A stretch of 64,000 bases of DNA, from contig OY997589.1 of NCBI GenBank assembly GCA_963921825.1, forward strand, positions 2,170,001 through 2,234,000, in the 5' to 3' direction. A program made the position numbers and the translations under genes. Each line of letters begins with the position of its first letter. The first letter of the stretch is position 1. This DNA is from Erodium maritimum (taxonomy: Eukaryota > Streptophyta > Magnoliopsida > Geraniales > Geraniaceae). This document shows, piece by piece, positions 34,571 to 45,537 of this stretch. The notes beneath the pieces were generated by a model that worked only from the letters and a program-made list of their open reading frames with translations, was not told the DNA's origin and searched no databases.

Positions 34571-35620
34571 TCAGAGCGGCTCCAACACAGACGAATCATA
34601 TAATTAAAGTTAAATTTATACTAAAATAAATTGTCAGATTTTTTTCCTGGAAAATTAGACATGTGACATCCAACCATTAATCTTATTTGAGAATCCAAAT
34701 AATTGATTGTATGATGTAATTGCTAGAGTGATTGGAATTTACAATTAAAACTTACCTTGATGAGGTTCCTCTAGAAAGAGTAACAAAAATAATGTTTGTG
34801 TCTAAGTGATGATTGATATATTGCATTAAATTGAATCTTAACTAAGTTATCTGTATTTGAATTCTTGTTATTATGACAGATTTTATATGCATTAATGTCT
34901 TTATTTTAATTATTTTTAGTTACAAAACCAAAATCCCATGTCAATAGTATTTGTCAAATTTATTACTCTTTTTATCAGAGAGGTCAAGTAACTAGAGTCC
35001 TCCTCCGTCACGTCTATCTATTTATCCGACTTGATATTTACCGATCTCGAAGACCCAAATGATAGTCGGCAAAACCCTCGCACCGATTGGCGAGGCCCCA
35101 ACATGTGGAGAAGTAGATTGGTCGGTCGAAGTGATGGGGAGGGAAATTGCACTATTAGGGGTAAGCGAGCAAGAGCTTGAACGAGAGACATGGGCGAGAC
35201 TCCCTTTCTCGTCATATGAGGATATACCCACATCTAACCTACACTGAGGGAGAAAAGAAACGGAATCAGTAGAAACTGTCTCGAGAAGTACGTTCACACA
35301 TAAGCCAGGACATTGAGTCTCAACCACCCGCATGTCCATCGAAATATTTAAGACGTGGACCAGGGCTAAAGCCCTAGACGATTGGGCAGTCAATAGGGAG
35401 CACGAGTGAATGGCGACGAGCAACCCAAACGTCCAAACAATCTCAGATATGGAGCCACTGGTCCAGCACACAGTAGGAATGCTGATAATGTCGACCCATA
35501 GGAGGCGCCCTTCACATAGAACACGATCAACACAATTAGTGTAGGAGAAGAACCAGAGATAGAGCTTTCCAATCGTCAACCTCTAAAGACACCCAAATAT
35601 CATGGTTCGTGCATGACAAC
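34571..35620. other. PMEI upstream region and unresolved block
   Basis: 34571-34980 is AT-rich promoter and spacer. 35000-35590 is GC-richer and open for 185 codons on the minus strand (35579-35022), but the translation shows no domain, is rich in Cys and Ser, and I could not relate it to a family. CTACATCCAACCCACCGTGAGGGAGAAAAG at 36304 resembles 35227-35255, so this could be part of a decayed repeat. Confidence 0.35.
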
Positions 35621-35622
35621 AA

Positions 35623-36105
35623 TGTTAGAATATAACTATAATTGGGCCTTCAACTATCAGCTTGAGCTTTTAGTTGAGTTGGTCCTCTAATATGGTATCA
35701 GAGCCTGACACCTCACGGACATGGGATCAAACCCCACTCTCTACAAAAAATTCTATTTCTTCTCTATTTATCACATTTGCCCAAAATGAGTCAGCCCTTA
35801 TCATTCTTCTCAATGGGCTCATCTCCTCTTCTAAGTAATTCACCTTGAGTTTTTAGTTGAGTTGGTCTTCTAATAAACAAAAAGGCCCTTGATCCTACAA
35901 AAAATTCTATTTCTTCTCTATTTATCAAATTTGCCCAAAATGGGTCAGCCCTTATCATTATTCTCAATGGGCTCATCTCCTCTTCTAAGTAATTCACCTC
36001 CAAACCCGTAAACGGGCTTGTCTGTGAGGACGCGTGTTAGAATATAGCTATAATTGGGTCTTCTAATAAACAAAAAGGCCCTTGATCCTAACTCAACGAA
36101 TTTCA
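35623..36105 (+). mobile_element. TRIM retrotransposon with rearranged copies
   Basis: A 70-bp LTR (TGTTAGAATATAACTATAATTGG...GTCCTCTAATA, 35623-35692) is followed at once by the primer-binding site TGGTATCAGAGCC (initiator tRNA-Met). A short internal region and parts of LTR and internal sequence repeat near 35850 and 36037 (GTTAGAATATAGCTATAATTGG). No coding sequence. The same element occurs complete at 60106-60388 and as a fragment at 45475-45531. Confidence 0.8.
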
Positions 36106-36344
36106 CCCCATAATCCATGTCAGTTGAAGACCAATACTGAGGGTGTGCACCATCTGAGGTGTTAGCCACCCCTATCACTCTAAGGGCCGACAACGGATTG
36201 AAGCCAGAAGCAAAAGAAAGAACACCGAGGAGTCCAGTCCAATATAGATTAAGAGGGTGCTTGAGTCGGCGGAAGCCTTTTCCTCGGTAGCGGAAGAAGG
36301 GTTCCTACATCCAACCCACCGTGAGGGAGAAAAGTAATGGAATC
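36106..36344. other. Spacer
   Basis: No gene seen; carries the CTACATCCAACCCACC piece related to 35227. Confidence 0.3.
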
Positions 36345-36670
36345 ATCATGGTTTAGATTTACCCGATATATATAACCTAGTAGCAGCCAACACTTTTGTT
36401 TCGCCTTCTACGTTTGTTCCATTCACTGAGTTTAGCTTGTTGGTTGCTAAGAACTATCCTGTAAGACTTCCAAGTATTGTGGATTTGATAATATTTGAAG
36501 TCATGTTTATGCATTGTAAGACATCTATATATATACATATGAAGTTATGTTTATGTAAGCTTGTTGCATATTCTTTGGTCTCTATGACTTTGTGTGTTAA
36601 TCCTTGTCTGATGTTTGATGAAGCTAGTTTTGATTGATACCCAGAAATGGATACAACCTAGGCTAATGGG
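36345..36670 (+). pseudogene. 3' remnant of a sixth retropepsin-like unit
   Basis: CATGGTTTAGATTTACC, TAACCTAGTAGCAGCCAAC, TTTCGCCTTCTACGTTTGTTCC, GTTATGTTTATGTAAGC and GATACCCAGAAATGGATAC match the 3' UTR block of units A-E, but no exon precedes it. It marks the old right end of the array, since cut off by TRIM and PMEI sequence. Confidence 0.7.
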
Positions 36671-36714
36671 TCAATAACTCCTGTGAAACTTCTAACTAAT
36701 AAACAAATTAAGTA

Positions 36715-37079
36715 GGGATAATTATCAAAACATGCACTTAAGTTTCGTCCACAAATGAAATAGTGCACAACGTTTCGTCCACGTTGTGTGGCTACCCTAA
36801 AGTTTCGTCCACAAAATGAAATAGTGCACAACGTTTCGTCCACGCTGTGTGACTACCCTAAAGTTTCGTCCACAAAATGAAATAGTGCACAATGTTTCGT
36901 CCACGTTGTGTGGCTACCCTAAAGTAATTTGCTGATTTAGGTTTCATAAGTAATTTTAAGTAATTTTTCTAACAAATGTTCGTGGACGAAACTTTAGGGT
37001 AGCCATACAACGTGGACAAAACATTATGCACTATTTCATTTGTAGACGAAACTTTAGTGCATGTTTTGACAATTATCCC
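36715..37079. mobile_element. Mutator-type MITE with internal tandem repeats
   Basis: TIRs GGGATAATTATCAAAACATGCACT and its inverted copy at the right end, with perfect 9-bp duplication AATTAAGTA (36706-36714, 37080-37088). Three ~61-bp tandem units (starts 36741, 36801, 36862) repeat AGTTTCGTCCACAAAATGAA and CGTTTCGTCCACGTTGTGTG. An inverted copy of the unit lies at 36980-37060, so the transcript could fold into a long hairpin. Confidence 0.9.
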
Positions 37080-37164
37080 AATTAAGTATATATGACAGAA
37101 AATTCCCTAAAACCAAGTATTGTTAGGATTCATGGAGACTACTTTTCCGTACAAGACAAAGCAG

Positions 37165-37300
37165 TGAAACATATCGGGCGTGCTTTCTGGCCTTGCGATG
37201 GATGAGAGATTTTGCATTCGATGTAGTCTTCTTTGCGAGTGGACGCATGGATTCATCGAGGTCGACGAAGCTATATTCTACACTGTAGTTTCTCGGAACC
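37165..37300 (-). pseudogene. PMEI gene fragment
   Basis: AGATTTTGCATTCGATGTAG...GCGAGTGGACGCATGG...CGACGAAGCTATATTC lines up with 34264-34335 of the PMEI gene (AGATCTTGTGTTCGACACTA...CCAGTGGACTCATGG). The frame is broken. Same kind of fragment at 47.8 kb. Confidence 0.65.
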
Positions 37301-37847
37301 TGCACCCTTATGAAGCTATAAAACATGTTGCAACCAATAACAAGACAAGAGAAGAGCAAAAACACCAAGAACAAACCGAATCAATCGAATTCAAAAGGGG
37401 CTTCTCCATGAAATACCAGTTCTTTGATTATTGTTTTCACAGACTAACGTGTTAGTTGAACTTTTTTCAGAATAGAACGGAAGACTAACGAAAACTGTCA
37501 CATAATACCTGTAAATGTGTATCATTTTGTAGACATCAACGGTAAAAAAACGTCAATTTACCGTTGTTTTTTAAAAAAATTACCGTTATTCTCTGCAAAA
37601 AAAAACAACTATGGGGATACAACGTGACAATTATGAAGTTAACAGTTATGATGTGATAATGAAAGTCAAAAAACCGGTGTATAGCGGAGTTTCCCCTTCA
37701 AAATATAATTACTATCCATAAAAAAAAACATGGGGCTACCTAGAAATCGGATACATTTACCCAAACAAAAACCCGACAGCTCAAAAGAACACTACAGCGG
37801 TCAAGGCTCAACCTCTCATATGAGAGGTCATGACTTCGACCTTTCTT
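37301..37847. other. 3' flank of F-box gene 1
   Basis: AAACATGTTGCAACCAATAACAAGACAAGAG and CCAAGAACAAACCGAATC recur 3' of all five F-box copies (41371, 43395, 45309, 48220), showing that the duplicated unit includes the 3' flank. Confidence 0.6.
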
Positions 37848-38942
37848 CTACCCTTCCTTCATTGAAAAGAACTCAACTCGATTCCCACACATTGTTCCCT
37901 CAGCAAGGTCAAAACAAAGGAACCTCTCCTCACTGTTCTTCACCAAAATTTTATCGCCATTCTTCGAGAAGCTCACCGCCCTGTCATACCAATTTCTAGT
38001 ATACCGGACAGAAGCAAACAGAGTCCAGGAGACGGAGTCTCCATACTCTTCCATCTTATTAAGCTTAAAGCCGTCGAACACATGACACATCACACAAAGC
38101 TTCCCTCCCAGAGACAACAAACTCTTCCGATCATAGTATTGCATTGGCAGTGGCAATGGCACTTGGCGAAAACTCCCAAGAGCAAGATCAAAGGCCACAC
38201 TCACATTATAATGCTCGTGGCGACTGGTATAGCCGGCGACCCAATACAAAACACCGTCGAGAGCTACAGGCTCCTCCCAGGAGACGAAGAATCGAGATAC
38301 GTCATGATCATTGATCATAGTCCAAGACTTAGTTTTCATACTGTAAACCTTGATTTCAGATTGATAAATTATTTGTCTATAATAATATGTGAATACATAC
38401 AGAGTGATCCTAACCAATTTATAGTCATCACCTGAGGGGTCAAACCCGAAGCCATAGCTGAATCGCTTCTGCAGACCGTGCAGATCATCCGGATACAGAT
38501 CTGTTGTTGGGGGAAACTCGACCGGCGAAGGAGGCACAATGTGGCGAGCTCCGGTGGATAGGTTACAGATCACGATGATGCCATCGTCGAAATCAATGGA
38601 TTTGAGATCTGGGTTTGGGATTGGGTTCGATTTGGGAGAGACGGAGAGGCAGAGGAGATGATCGGAGAGACCCAGTACCTTGTTTATGGTAAAGTCGGAG
38701 TCTTTGAGGAGGTAATCGATTCTGAAGGCGCAATCGAGCGAATCGAGGTCGAGAGAGAAGAGGCAGCCATGTCTGGCGATGAGCTTGAGGTTTTGTAGAT
38801 GTTGATTGCAATGGAGCTTCGCGAATTGGGGATCGGAGAGAAGGGAAGCCCAGGCCTTGGATACGGTGGCGAATCGGGCCAGGCTCTTCGCCGGTGACCG
38901 GGAGAGGATATCGGCTGCTATGTCAATCGGAATGTTCCCCAT
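37848..38942 (-). CDS. F-box/FBA protein, copy 1
   Basis: 364 aa, intronless. The F-box (residues 3-43, IPIDIAADILSRSPAKSLARFATVSKAWASLL) binds Skp1/ASK in SCF E3 ubiquitin ligases. The rest is an F-box-associated (FBA) interaction domain: RFSYGFGFDPSGDDYKLVRI, IKVYSMKTKSWTMI, EPVALDGVLYWVAGYTS, AFDLALGSFRQVPLPLP, LSLGGKLCVMCHVFDGF, KNGDKILVKNSEERFLCFDL. The substrate is unknown. The start is fixed by the conserved MGNIPIDI shared with copies 2 and 4. Full length for the family. Its upstream region is split by a hAT-type element. Confidence 0.9.
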   Translation of the reverse strand: MGNIPIDIAADILSRSPAKSLARFATVSKAWASLLSDPQFAKLHCNQHLQNLKLIARHGCLFSLDLDSLDCAFRIDYLLKDSDFTINKVLGLSDHLLCLSVSPKSNPIPNPDLKSIDFDDGIIVICNLSTGARHIVPPSPVEFPPTTDLYPDDLHGLQKRFSYGFGFDPSGDDYKLVRITLYVFTYYYRQIIYQSEIKVYSMKTKSWTMINDHDVSRFFVSWEEPVALDGVLYWVAGYTSRHEHYNVSVAFDLALGSFRQVPLPLPMQYYDRKSLLSLGGKLCVMCHVFDGFKLNKMEEYGDSVSWTLFASVRYTRNWYDRAVSFSKNGDKILVKNSEERFLCFDLAEGTMCGNRVEFFSMKEG

Positions 38943-39096
38943 TATGGAATTTGCAGTTTCTTCTTCCGCTAAGGTTCACTCGGGATAATTGATGGTTTAT
39001 GGTGATTGAAGACTTGAAGTGTGATTTTAATACCTTTTTGAACCACACCCTTTTTGTACTCTCCCTTGGAACTGTTAGGGCGTTGATGCTCCTCAC

Positions 39097-39932
39097 TAGG
39101 GCTGGGCATCGGTCGGTACCCGCCCCAAAACTCATACCCATTACCCAAACCGTGATTTTCTGTTAGGTAAAACTCGTACCCGTAACTATTACCGGTCGCC
39201 GAAAGAAAAATTGATAATCACCCAATTTTACTATCGGACAGTGACAGTTATAACCATCAAACCAGGCCCAATGGACTTTCCATTGGGCTTTCAAAAATAT
39301 AAACCCACATGCAACATTTTAGAAGCACATTTTACAATCTTACAATTTCATTTTACAAACCTACCTATTTGAGAGCATTGAAACATAATTATTCCTAGAA
39401 CTAATATCTCATAATAATATATTTATCGTCTTACATTTTCAAAAACACGGTTTCAGAAATCATTTTTGTACAACACAAAGAGTTGAAGAACAAAAATATA
39501 CAGTTTTGACTAAACTACAATCAACCAATATTACAAAAATACACAAGCATTTGTACAATACAAAATTATCTTCAGATTTTTTTAAAGTCCTCATTTCCTC
39601 TGTAGAAATATTTACTCGTTATGTGTAGAGTAGTGGTGTTATTTATAGGAAATAACATATGAAATTATGGTTAAAATATGGGCTGAATGTTGCTGGAAAT
39701 GGGCCTTCACGGTGTGGGCCATCACCAACTATACATGGGCTTCAACATACTACAAGTTGGTTAGCTAAGCCCAATCTATGACCGATCGGTTCGGTTCACC
39801 ACCGGTTTTCATTTAGAAAACCGTGACCCGCCCAAAAGGTAGTCGGTTCAGGATTTTAAAGCCCGTCCCCAACCCGTTTCGGTGATGGGGGCGGTCGGTT
39901 TTCGGTGATGGCCGGATATTTGCACAGCCCTA
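39097..39932. mobile_element. Non-autonomous hAT-type element, 836 bp
   Basis: Ends TAGGGCTGGGC and GCACAGCCCTA are inverted copies. The 8-bp duplication CTCCTCAC is perfect (39089-39096, 39933-39940). The inside is rich in CGGTTTTC/ACCGG motifs near both ends and has no transposase. It lies 150 bp upstream of F-box copy 1. Confidence 0.93.
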
Positions 39933-39940
39933 CTCCTCAC

Positions 39941-40605
39941 CATGTCCAACACCTAAAAAACCCCTCCATCCTTACTCCTCCCAACTCCTCTTTCTGTCGG
40001 AGAAGAGTCAAGCGGATGATCACACTACTGCAACCTTGGGTTTCCCCAATGGGACGTGGATTTCGGTAGATGTACAAATAAGGGGGCTAGTCTTTTCCTG
40101 GGGAGTGGATGTCTTGAGATCGCTAGGGATGGGCCCACACCTCCTCCCTCAATATATGGACCGCCAATATCATCAGGAGGACAGAACGGCTCTGCCGATA
40201 AGACAACGACGTATCCGATCGCTAGGGCTCTTATTGTTGTGTTCTTTCAGCCTCCCGATCTGGATCATGGAGATAGAGATAAGCGGTTGGATATGCAGGC
40301 GTGGCCGATGATGGTGGACGGTGTTATCTCCTCCTCCGCCTCCTCATTGTTTTCTTCCTCCTCTTTCACCCTTCTCCATCTCACGGTTCATTTTTGGGAC
40401 TCACCTTTACGACGCGTCAATACAGATATGTCGTTTTTGGGTCTTGTAAAAATAGATCAACAAAAACCAACGAATAACATGAAAATTTTGAAACCACGAT
40501 ATATCCTTCTAAAGTATCATTTTGTTTCTATGCCCCAGCTCTATATGATGCACTATGGATTTTTGAGATGCGATGACGACTTCCAATGATGATGCAAAAG
40601 TACGG
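39941..40605. other. Spacer upstream of F-box copy 1
   Basis: Open for 177 codons on + (40056-40589) and 91 codons in another frame, but composition and content fit no family. I see no splice or promoter support. It may be an old transposon piece. Confidence 0.3.
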
Positions 40606-41177
40606 TGTTGTATCATAGTCTGATCCAACACAAAAACTTAAGCTGATAGGCGAAGACATCACCATGTAAATCAAATGATCAATTCATTCACACATTTTTG
40701 ATGTGGGATACACTTTAACACTCACCGCACATGCGGGCCTTGCACGTGGCACATTTGAGATTTTCGAAGGAAGGTTCATTAACACATGCCCAAACCAGCT
40801 CTAATACCATGTCAAAGCCCGATCTAAACTAAAAGCACAATCTAATAGGTGGAAACATCAACACCAATGGGGTTCACTGCCAATTTCTGCGAGGACGAAG
40901 TTGTTAAATTGTTCGAGAGCACCTCTTGATGTCGGAGTTCCTCTGCTTTTGTTTCTGCCGTTCTTGTTTTGATCTGTTGCTTCGCTTTGTTCGTGTCCTA
41001 GTGACTTCTGTTAGCTATTTCTCTTCTTCCCTTCTCTGTATAATCTCTTATCGAGATTTTTGCTCTTGGGTGGAATAAAAACCGTTATTTTTAATGATAA
41101 AAAATAAACATCAACATCAACATGTATTTCAAGGGGTCAATTCATCCACCGCTTTCGACATGGGACACACTTCAACA
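40606..41177 (-). mobile_element. TRIM retrotransposon split by a LINE tail
   Basis: Minus-strand TRIM. Left LTR 40606-40720 begins (minus) TGTTAAAGTGTATCCCACATC. The primer-binding site TGGTATTAGAGC lies at 40798-40809. The right LTR starts (minus) at 41177 with TGTTGAAGTGTGTCCCATGTC and is interrupted by 40872-41103. That insert ends in AATGATAAAAAATAAA with ACATCAAC on both sides, which fits a 5'-truncated LINE (target duplication imperfect). Related to the TRIM at 49935. Confidence 0.6.
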
Positions 41178-41503
41178 TATCGGGAATGATGAGAAGTACA
41201 TGACCGCGGTCTTCCGATCCTTGCTCCCAATATGGACCAATTGGGTCATAGGAGAGGGCCTTAGTATTGCAAGGACATCGTGAGGGCTAGCCGATAATCA
41301 ACGCTTCTTCGCTCCAGTTGACCCCTCCTAGGGGCTCTTGGGGGCATAAGCGTTGGTAACCCAATCAACATGTTACAACCCAATAACAAGACAAAGAGAA
41401 CACCAAAAAGACCGAGAACAATCCGAATCAAATCGTATTCAAAACATAACTACTATCCATAAACAAAGCAACCTGCAATTCCCTAACAAGAAATCAAATG
41501 CAT

Positions 41504-42613
41504 TTACCGAAACAATAAACACGACTCAACCATCTTCTTCTTCCCTTCCTTAATCGAAAAGAACTCAACCCGACACCTACCCATCGTTCCTTCAGCAAGG
41601 TCAAAACAAACGAACCTGTCCTCAAATTTCTCCACCAAAACTCTATCACCGTTCTTCGAGAAGCTCACCGCCTTGTCATAGCAAACCTTTGCATACCAGA
41701 CAGAAGCAAACGGAGTCCAGGAGACAGAGCCCCCATACTCCTCCATCTTATAAAACTTAAACCCTTCGAACATATCACACATCACACAAAGCTTCCCTCC
41801 CAAAGACAACAAACAACACTTCCCATCATAGTGTTGCATTGTAAACGGCAGTGACACTCGGCGAAAACTCCCGAGAGCAAGATCAAAGGCCATAATCAAA
41901 TTATAAGGCTCGTAGGAGCTGGTATTACCCGCGACCCAATACAGAACACCGTCGAGAGCTACAGGCTCCCTCGAGGCAACGAGGAATCGAGACATGTCTT
42001 GATCATTGGTCACAGTCCAAGACTTGTTTTTTTTACTGTAAACCTTGCTTTCAGATATAATGTCGGTCCTATTGTGTATTTCCTGACAGATCCTAACCAA
42101 TTTATAGTCCTCACCGGAGGGGTCGAACCCGAAGCCATAGCTGAATCGCTTCTGCACATCGTACGGATCATCTGTTGTTGGGGGAAACTCGACCGGGGAA
42201 GGAGGCACAATGTGGAGAGCTCCGGTGGATAGGTTACAGATCACGATGATGCTATCGTCGAAATCGATGGATTTGAGATATGGGTTTTGGATTTGGTTCG
42301 ATTTGGAAGAGACGGAGAGGCAGAGGAGGTGATCGGAGAGACCCAGTACCTTGTTTACGGTAAAGTCGGAGTCTTTGAGGAGGTAATCGATTCTGAAGGC
42401 GCAATCGAGTGAATCGAGATCGAGAGAGAAGAGGCGGCCATGTCTGGCGATGAGCTTGAGGTTTTGTAGATGTTGATTGCAATGGAGCTTCGCGAAATTG
42501 GGATCGGATAAGAGGGAAGACCAGGCCTTGGATACGGAGGCGAATCGAGCCAGGCTCTTCGCCGGTGACCTGGAGAGGATGTCGACTGCTATGTCGATCG
42601 GGATATTCCCCAT
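41504..42613 (-). CDS. F-box/FBA protein, copy 2
   Basis: 369 aa, intronless; MGNIPIDIAVDILSRSPAKSLARFASVSKAWSSLL, then RFSYGFGFDPSGEDYKLVRI, EPVALDGVLYWVAGNTSSYEPYN, AFDLALGSFRRVSLPF, LSLGGKLCVMCDMFEGF, EDRFVCFDLAEGT. SCF substrate receptor by family. An in-frame Met 24 codons upstream (42685) is possible, but MGNIPIDI is the start shared with its paralogs. Ends KMVESCLLFR, a tail that differs from copy 1. No breaks. Confidence 0.9.
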   Translation of the reverse strand: MGNIPIDIAVDILSRSPAKSLARFASVSKAWSSLLSDPNFAKLHCNQHLQNLKLIARHGRLFSLDLDSLDCAFRIDYLLKDSDFTVNKVLGLSDHLLCLSVSSKSNQIQNPYLKSIDFDDSIIVICNLSTGALHIVPPSPVEFPPTTDDPYDVQKRFSYGFGFDPSGEDYKLVRICQEIHNRTDIISESKVYSKKNKSWTVTNDQDMSRFLVASREPVALDGVLYWVAGNTSSYEPYNLIMAFDLALGSFRRVSLPFTMQHYDGKCCLLSLGGKLCVMCDMFEGFKFYKMEEYGGSVSWTPFASVWYAKVCYDKAVSFSKNGDRVLVEKFEDRFVCFDLAEGTMGRCRVEFFSIKEGKKKMVESCLLFR

Positions 42614-42619
42614 GTGGAA

Positions 42620-43180
42620 TTTGCACAGTGTAATTGATTGTGTTTTTTGTTTGAAACACAAGCGCCCTTTTATACTACAAGACATAAAAAGTTGTTATGA
42701 TTGCTTCTTCCCCAAGTCAGAGCCTCTGTTTCTAATTTCATCCGGACAAGGACCTAAGGCCCATTAGACATCTTATGAGGAGCCAAATCATTAGGCGGTC
42801 TAGATTTCAGGAGGAACCAAATCAATATGACCGGTTCTAATATGAGTTGTTGAGTCATGTGATTTACCCGACCTCGGTGTTCTCAAGGGTAATACGAGGT
42901 TTCGAATCTCGAGCGGCATTGAAAGCTAAACTTGGACCCTGACTTAGAGGTAACCCACCCCGATCGGGTCGGGAACGTCGGGTACCCATCGGGTTCGGGT
43001 TTTTTTTGCCATTCCTAACCCTGAGTAGGATTTGAGTCATCCCCCATGGCGAGTAAGAGAAGATACTTAAACCAGGCTCCTCGGTAGGCTCGACTTACTC
43101 TTTCGAGAGGGCCCTCATCTTCCAAGCCTAGACGGAGATATCCCGCTGGTGTTTGAGAGAGATGTCCTTTTAGATCAGTG
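42620..43180. other. F-box copy 2 upstream region
   Basis: To about 42830 it matches the region upstream of copies 4 and 5 (GTTTTTTGTTTGAAACACAAGCGCCC, TTCATCCGGACAAGGACC, AGGAGCCAAATCATTAG). 42840-42925 carries GGTTTCGAATCTCGAG, reminiscent of a Pol III B box. No gene seen. Confidence 0.4.
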
Positions 43181-43335
43181 CAATACAGTTATGGGGAAAC
43201 CATGTTTCCTAACTTATTTTGAGTTTTGTTTTTGCGATCCTAATCTGGGGTTACCTTTCGTTGTATTTCTCAACTATTACATTTATATTTTTTGCACGGA
43301 CTATCGTTTGTCGTTAAAATTAACATGGAGGTTAG
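43181..43335. repeat. Truncated copy of the 44.9-kb foldback element
   Basis: GGGGAAACCATGTTTCC, TTGCGATCCTAATCTGGGGTT and ATTTTTTGCACGGACTATC parallel 44922-45050. Only the left half is present. Confidence 0.5.
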
Positions 43336-43552
43336 TTTCGGATCTGATTTGTCGAATCCAACAACTCCACTCCAAATGCTCTTGTGAAGCTTCACAACAT
43401 GTTCCAACTCAATAACAAAACAAGAGAACAGAGAAAAGACCAAGAACAAACCGAATCAATAGCGTTTAGAATATAGTTACTATCCACAAACAAAGCAACG
43501 TGCAATTCTTTAACAAGAAATCAAATACATTTATCGAAACAAGAAAATCGAC

Positions 43553-44119
43553 TCAACCCTTTTTCTTCTTTCCTTCCTTCATCGAAAAGAACTCAACCCG
43601 ACAAACACCCGTCGTTTCCTTAGCAAGGTCAAAACAAACGAACGTGTCCTCACATTTCTCCACGAAAACTTTATCGCCATTCTTCGAGAAGCGCACAATT
43701 ATCTCATAGATAACCGGAGTACACCAGAACGAAGCCAACAGAGTCCAGGAGACTCCCTCTCCACTCTCCTCCATCCTATAAAACTTATAGTCTTCCAACC
43801 CCAACCCGCACATCTCACACATCACACAAAGCTTCCCTCCCAAAGACAACACACGACACTTCCAATCATAATCCTGCATTGGCAGTGTCACCTGGCTAAA
43901 ACTCCCACGAGCAAGATCAAAGGCCAAACTCAACTTATAACGCTCGTGAGAGCTCGTATAACCCGCGACCCAATACAGAACACCGTCGAGAGCTGCAGGC
44001 TCATATAAGACGACGAGGAATTGAGATATGTCTTGATTAATCATAGTCCAAGAATCGGTTTTCATGCTGTAAACCTTACTTTCAGATGCAATGTCATAGC
44101 TCCAAGGAGGTTGTCTCAT
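43553..44119 (-). pseudogene. F-box/FBA copy 3, 5'-truncated
   Basis: 188 codons open, but homology to copies 1, 2 and 4 stops near ASESKVYSMKTDSWTMI. The F-box and first half of the FBA domain are missing and replaced by LINE-like sequence. What remains: EPAALDGVLYWVAGYTSSHERYK, AFDLARGSFSQVTLP, LSLGGKLCVMCEMCG, KNGDKVFVEKCEDTFVCFDLAKETT. Without an F-box it could not join SCF. Whether it is transcribed is unknown. Confidence 0.85.
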
Positions 44120-44139
44120 TCCGATTTTCTACGAACACA

Positions 44140-44900
44140 ATTCTCAACCGCGTTCTGCATAGAGGCCATTGGTCTTTCAATGATATCCGTTGATACTACT
44201 TCCTCTTGTACTGTGCATGCAACCCGACGCGATTCATTTCCACTACATGGAGATTGGCGTTCTAGCTTTTAATGTTCCGGGGGATGCCCAGAATGATTCT
44301 ATCAGGTCCCTGTTGGCCAATGCTCTAGGAACGGAAGTATGGACGTCCGGATACCCACCCCCAAAACATGGGGTGATTTCTTATGGTTTAGAGTCAGTCT
44401 GGATGTGGACAATCCTATCAGACGGAGGATCCGATTGCAGTTTTCAGGGCATCAACACTCAACCATGGTCGACCTCATGTATGAACCGCTCTCGGGTTTC
44501 TGTGCTTCATGTGGACGGCTTACCATAGGAATTTGGCATGTTAGTTACGTATCTAGGGGTGGGCCGAGATGAAGTCCATTTCGACGATTCAATCTGGGTC
44601 CAGATGGGAGTGGACACGAATCAGTGCTATAGACTCAGTGGGGTAGGGCACTGCATAATCCAGGATCTCGGGGGGAGGATTTAATCACCTTTCTCACTTT
44701 GGAGCCGGAGGGGTACGACAGACCCTAGGGACAACATCTTCCTCCACCACGGGGTTTTCCTGAATTACTAGTTGATGGAAGGAAGGAGATACGAGAGTTC
44801 AATGACTTTGTTAAGGAGGGTTCAGAGAGTACACCTCTAATTTTTCAGGGGGGGCGTATCCAGGATCGCTTGGGGGTCAGTTGCAATCACAAAGTCATTG
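44140..44900 (+). mobile_element. LINE ORF1-like remnant (DUF4283/CCHC region)
   Basis: The + strand near 44339-44540 reads WFRVSLDVDNPIRRRIRL... then VDLMYEPLSGFCASCGRLTIG. This resembles the DUF4283/zinc-knuckle region of plant LINE ORF1 proteins (V.YE.LP.FC..CG..GH). The His and last Cys of the knuckle are lost and frames break nearby. It replaced the 5' half of F-box copy 3. Confidence 0.55.
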
Positions 44901-44934
44901 AAACTGAATCGAATTTGGATTGGGGAAACCATGA

Positions 44935-45237
44935 GTCCTATCCCCCCTTGAGGTTTGTTTTGGCGATCCTAACTGGGTTTGACCTTTCCTTGCACTTCCC
45001 AACTACACTTGACTTTTTTTTGCGAAAGCTAACAATTTCCGTCTATTTTAACGGATTCCGTTAGGTTTTTAACACGTGTTGGTCACGTGCACAGTAGCAT
45101 TTTAACGGAATCGTCAAAATAGACGGAAAATGTTAGTTTACGCAAAAAATGGAAAGGTCACAGCTGGGAAATGCAAGGAAAGATCAAACCCAGTTAGGAT
45201 CGTCAAAACAAACCTCAAGGGGGTTAGGAGTTAGGAC
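44935..45237. mobile_element. Foldback-type MITE
   Basis: Left arm GTCCTAT...CCCCCTTGAGGTTTGTTTTG, GATCCTAACTGGGTTTGA, CCTTGCACTTCCCA, and right arm its inverted copy (CCCAGTTAGGATCG, CAAAACAAACCTCAAGGGGG, AGGAC), about 130 bp each, around a short loop containing AACACGTGTTGGTCACGTGCAC. No clear target duplication and no coding sequence. Confidence 0.75.
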
Positions 45238-45474
45238 CCGTGGTTACCCTATTTAGATTTGACCTGCCTAACCCGTCTCCACTCCAGATGCTCTTACGAA
45301 GCTACAAAACATGTTCCACCACAATAACAAGACAAGAGAACACCAAAAAAAATCAAGAACAAACCGAATCAAATCGTATTCAAAACATAATTACCATCAT
45401 AAACAAACCAACCAATTCCCTAACAAGAAATCAAATGCATTTAACGAAACAAAAAACACGACTCAACCAAATAA

Positions 45475-45537
45475 ATATGATTGGACCTTCAACTATCAGC
45501 TTGAGCTTTTAGTTGAATTGGTCCTCTAATACTTCCT
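45475..45537. mobile_element. TRIM LTR fragment at the end of F-box copy 4
   Basis: TTGGACCTTCAACTATCAGC and TTGAGCTTTTAGTTGAATTGGTCCTCTAATA match the LTR at 35623-35692. It cuts F-box copy 4 and provides its stop (TATTAG read on the minus strand). Confidence 0.8.

Noticed and set aside
35022-35579. 185-codon minus-strand frame as a gene
   Set aside because: No domain, no paralog in the window, no start context or neighbours to support it. Left as unresolved sequence.
42252-42659. Alternative frames in the F-box copies (QSTSTKPQAHRQTWPPLLSR repeated in copies 1, 2 and 4)
   Set aside because: Out-of-frame readings that are conserved only because the F-box genes are paralogs.
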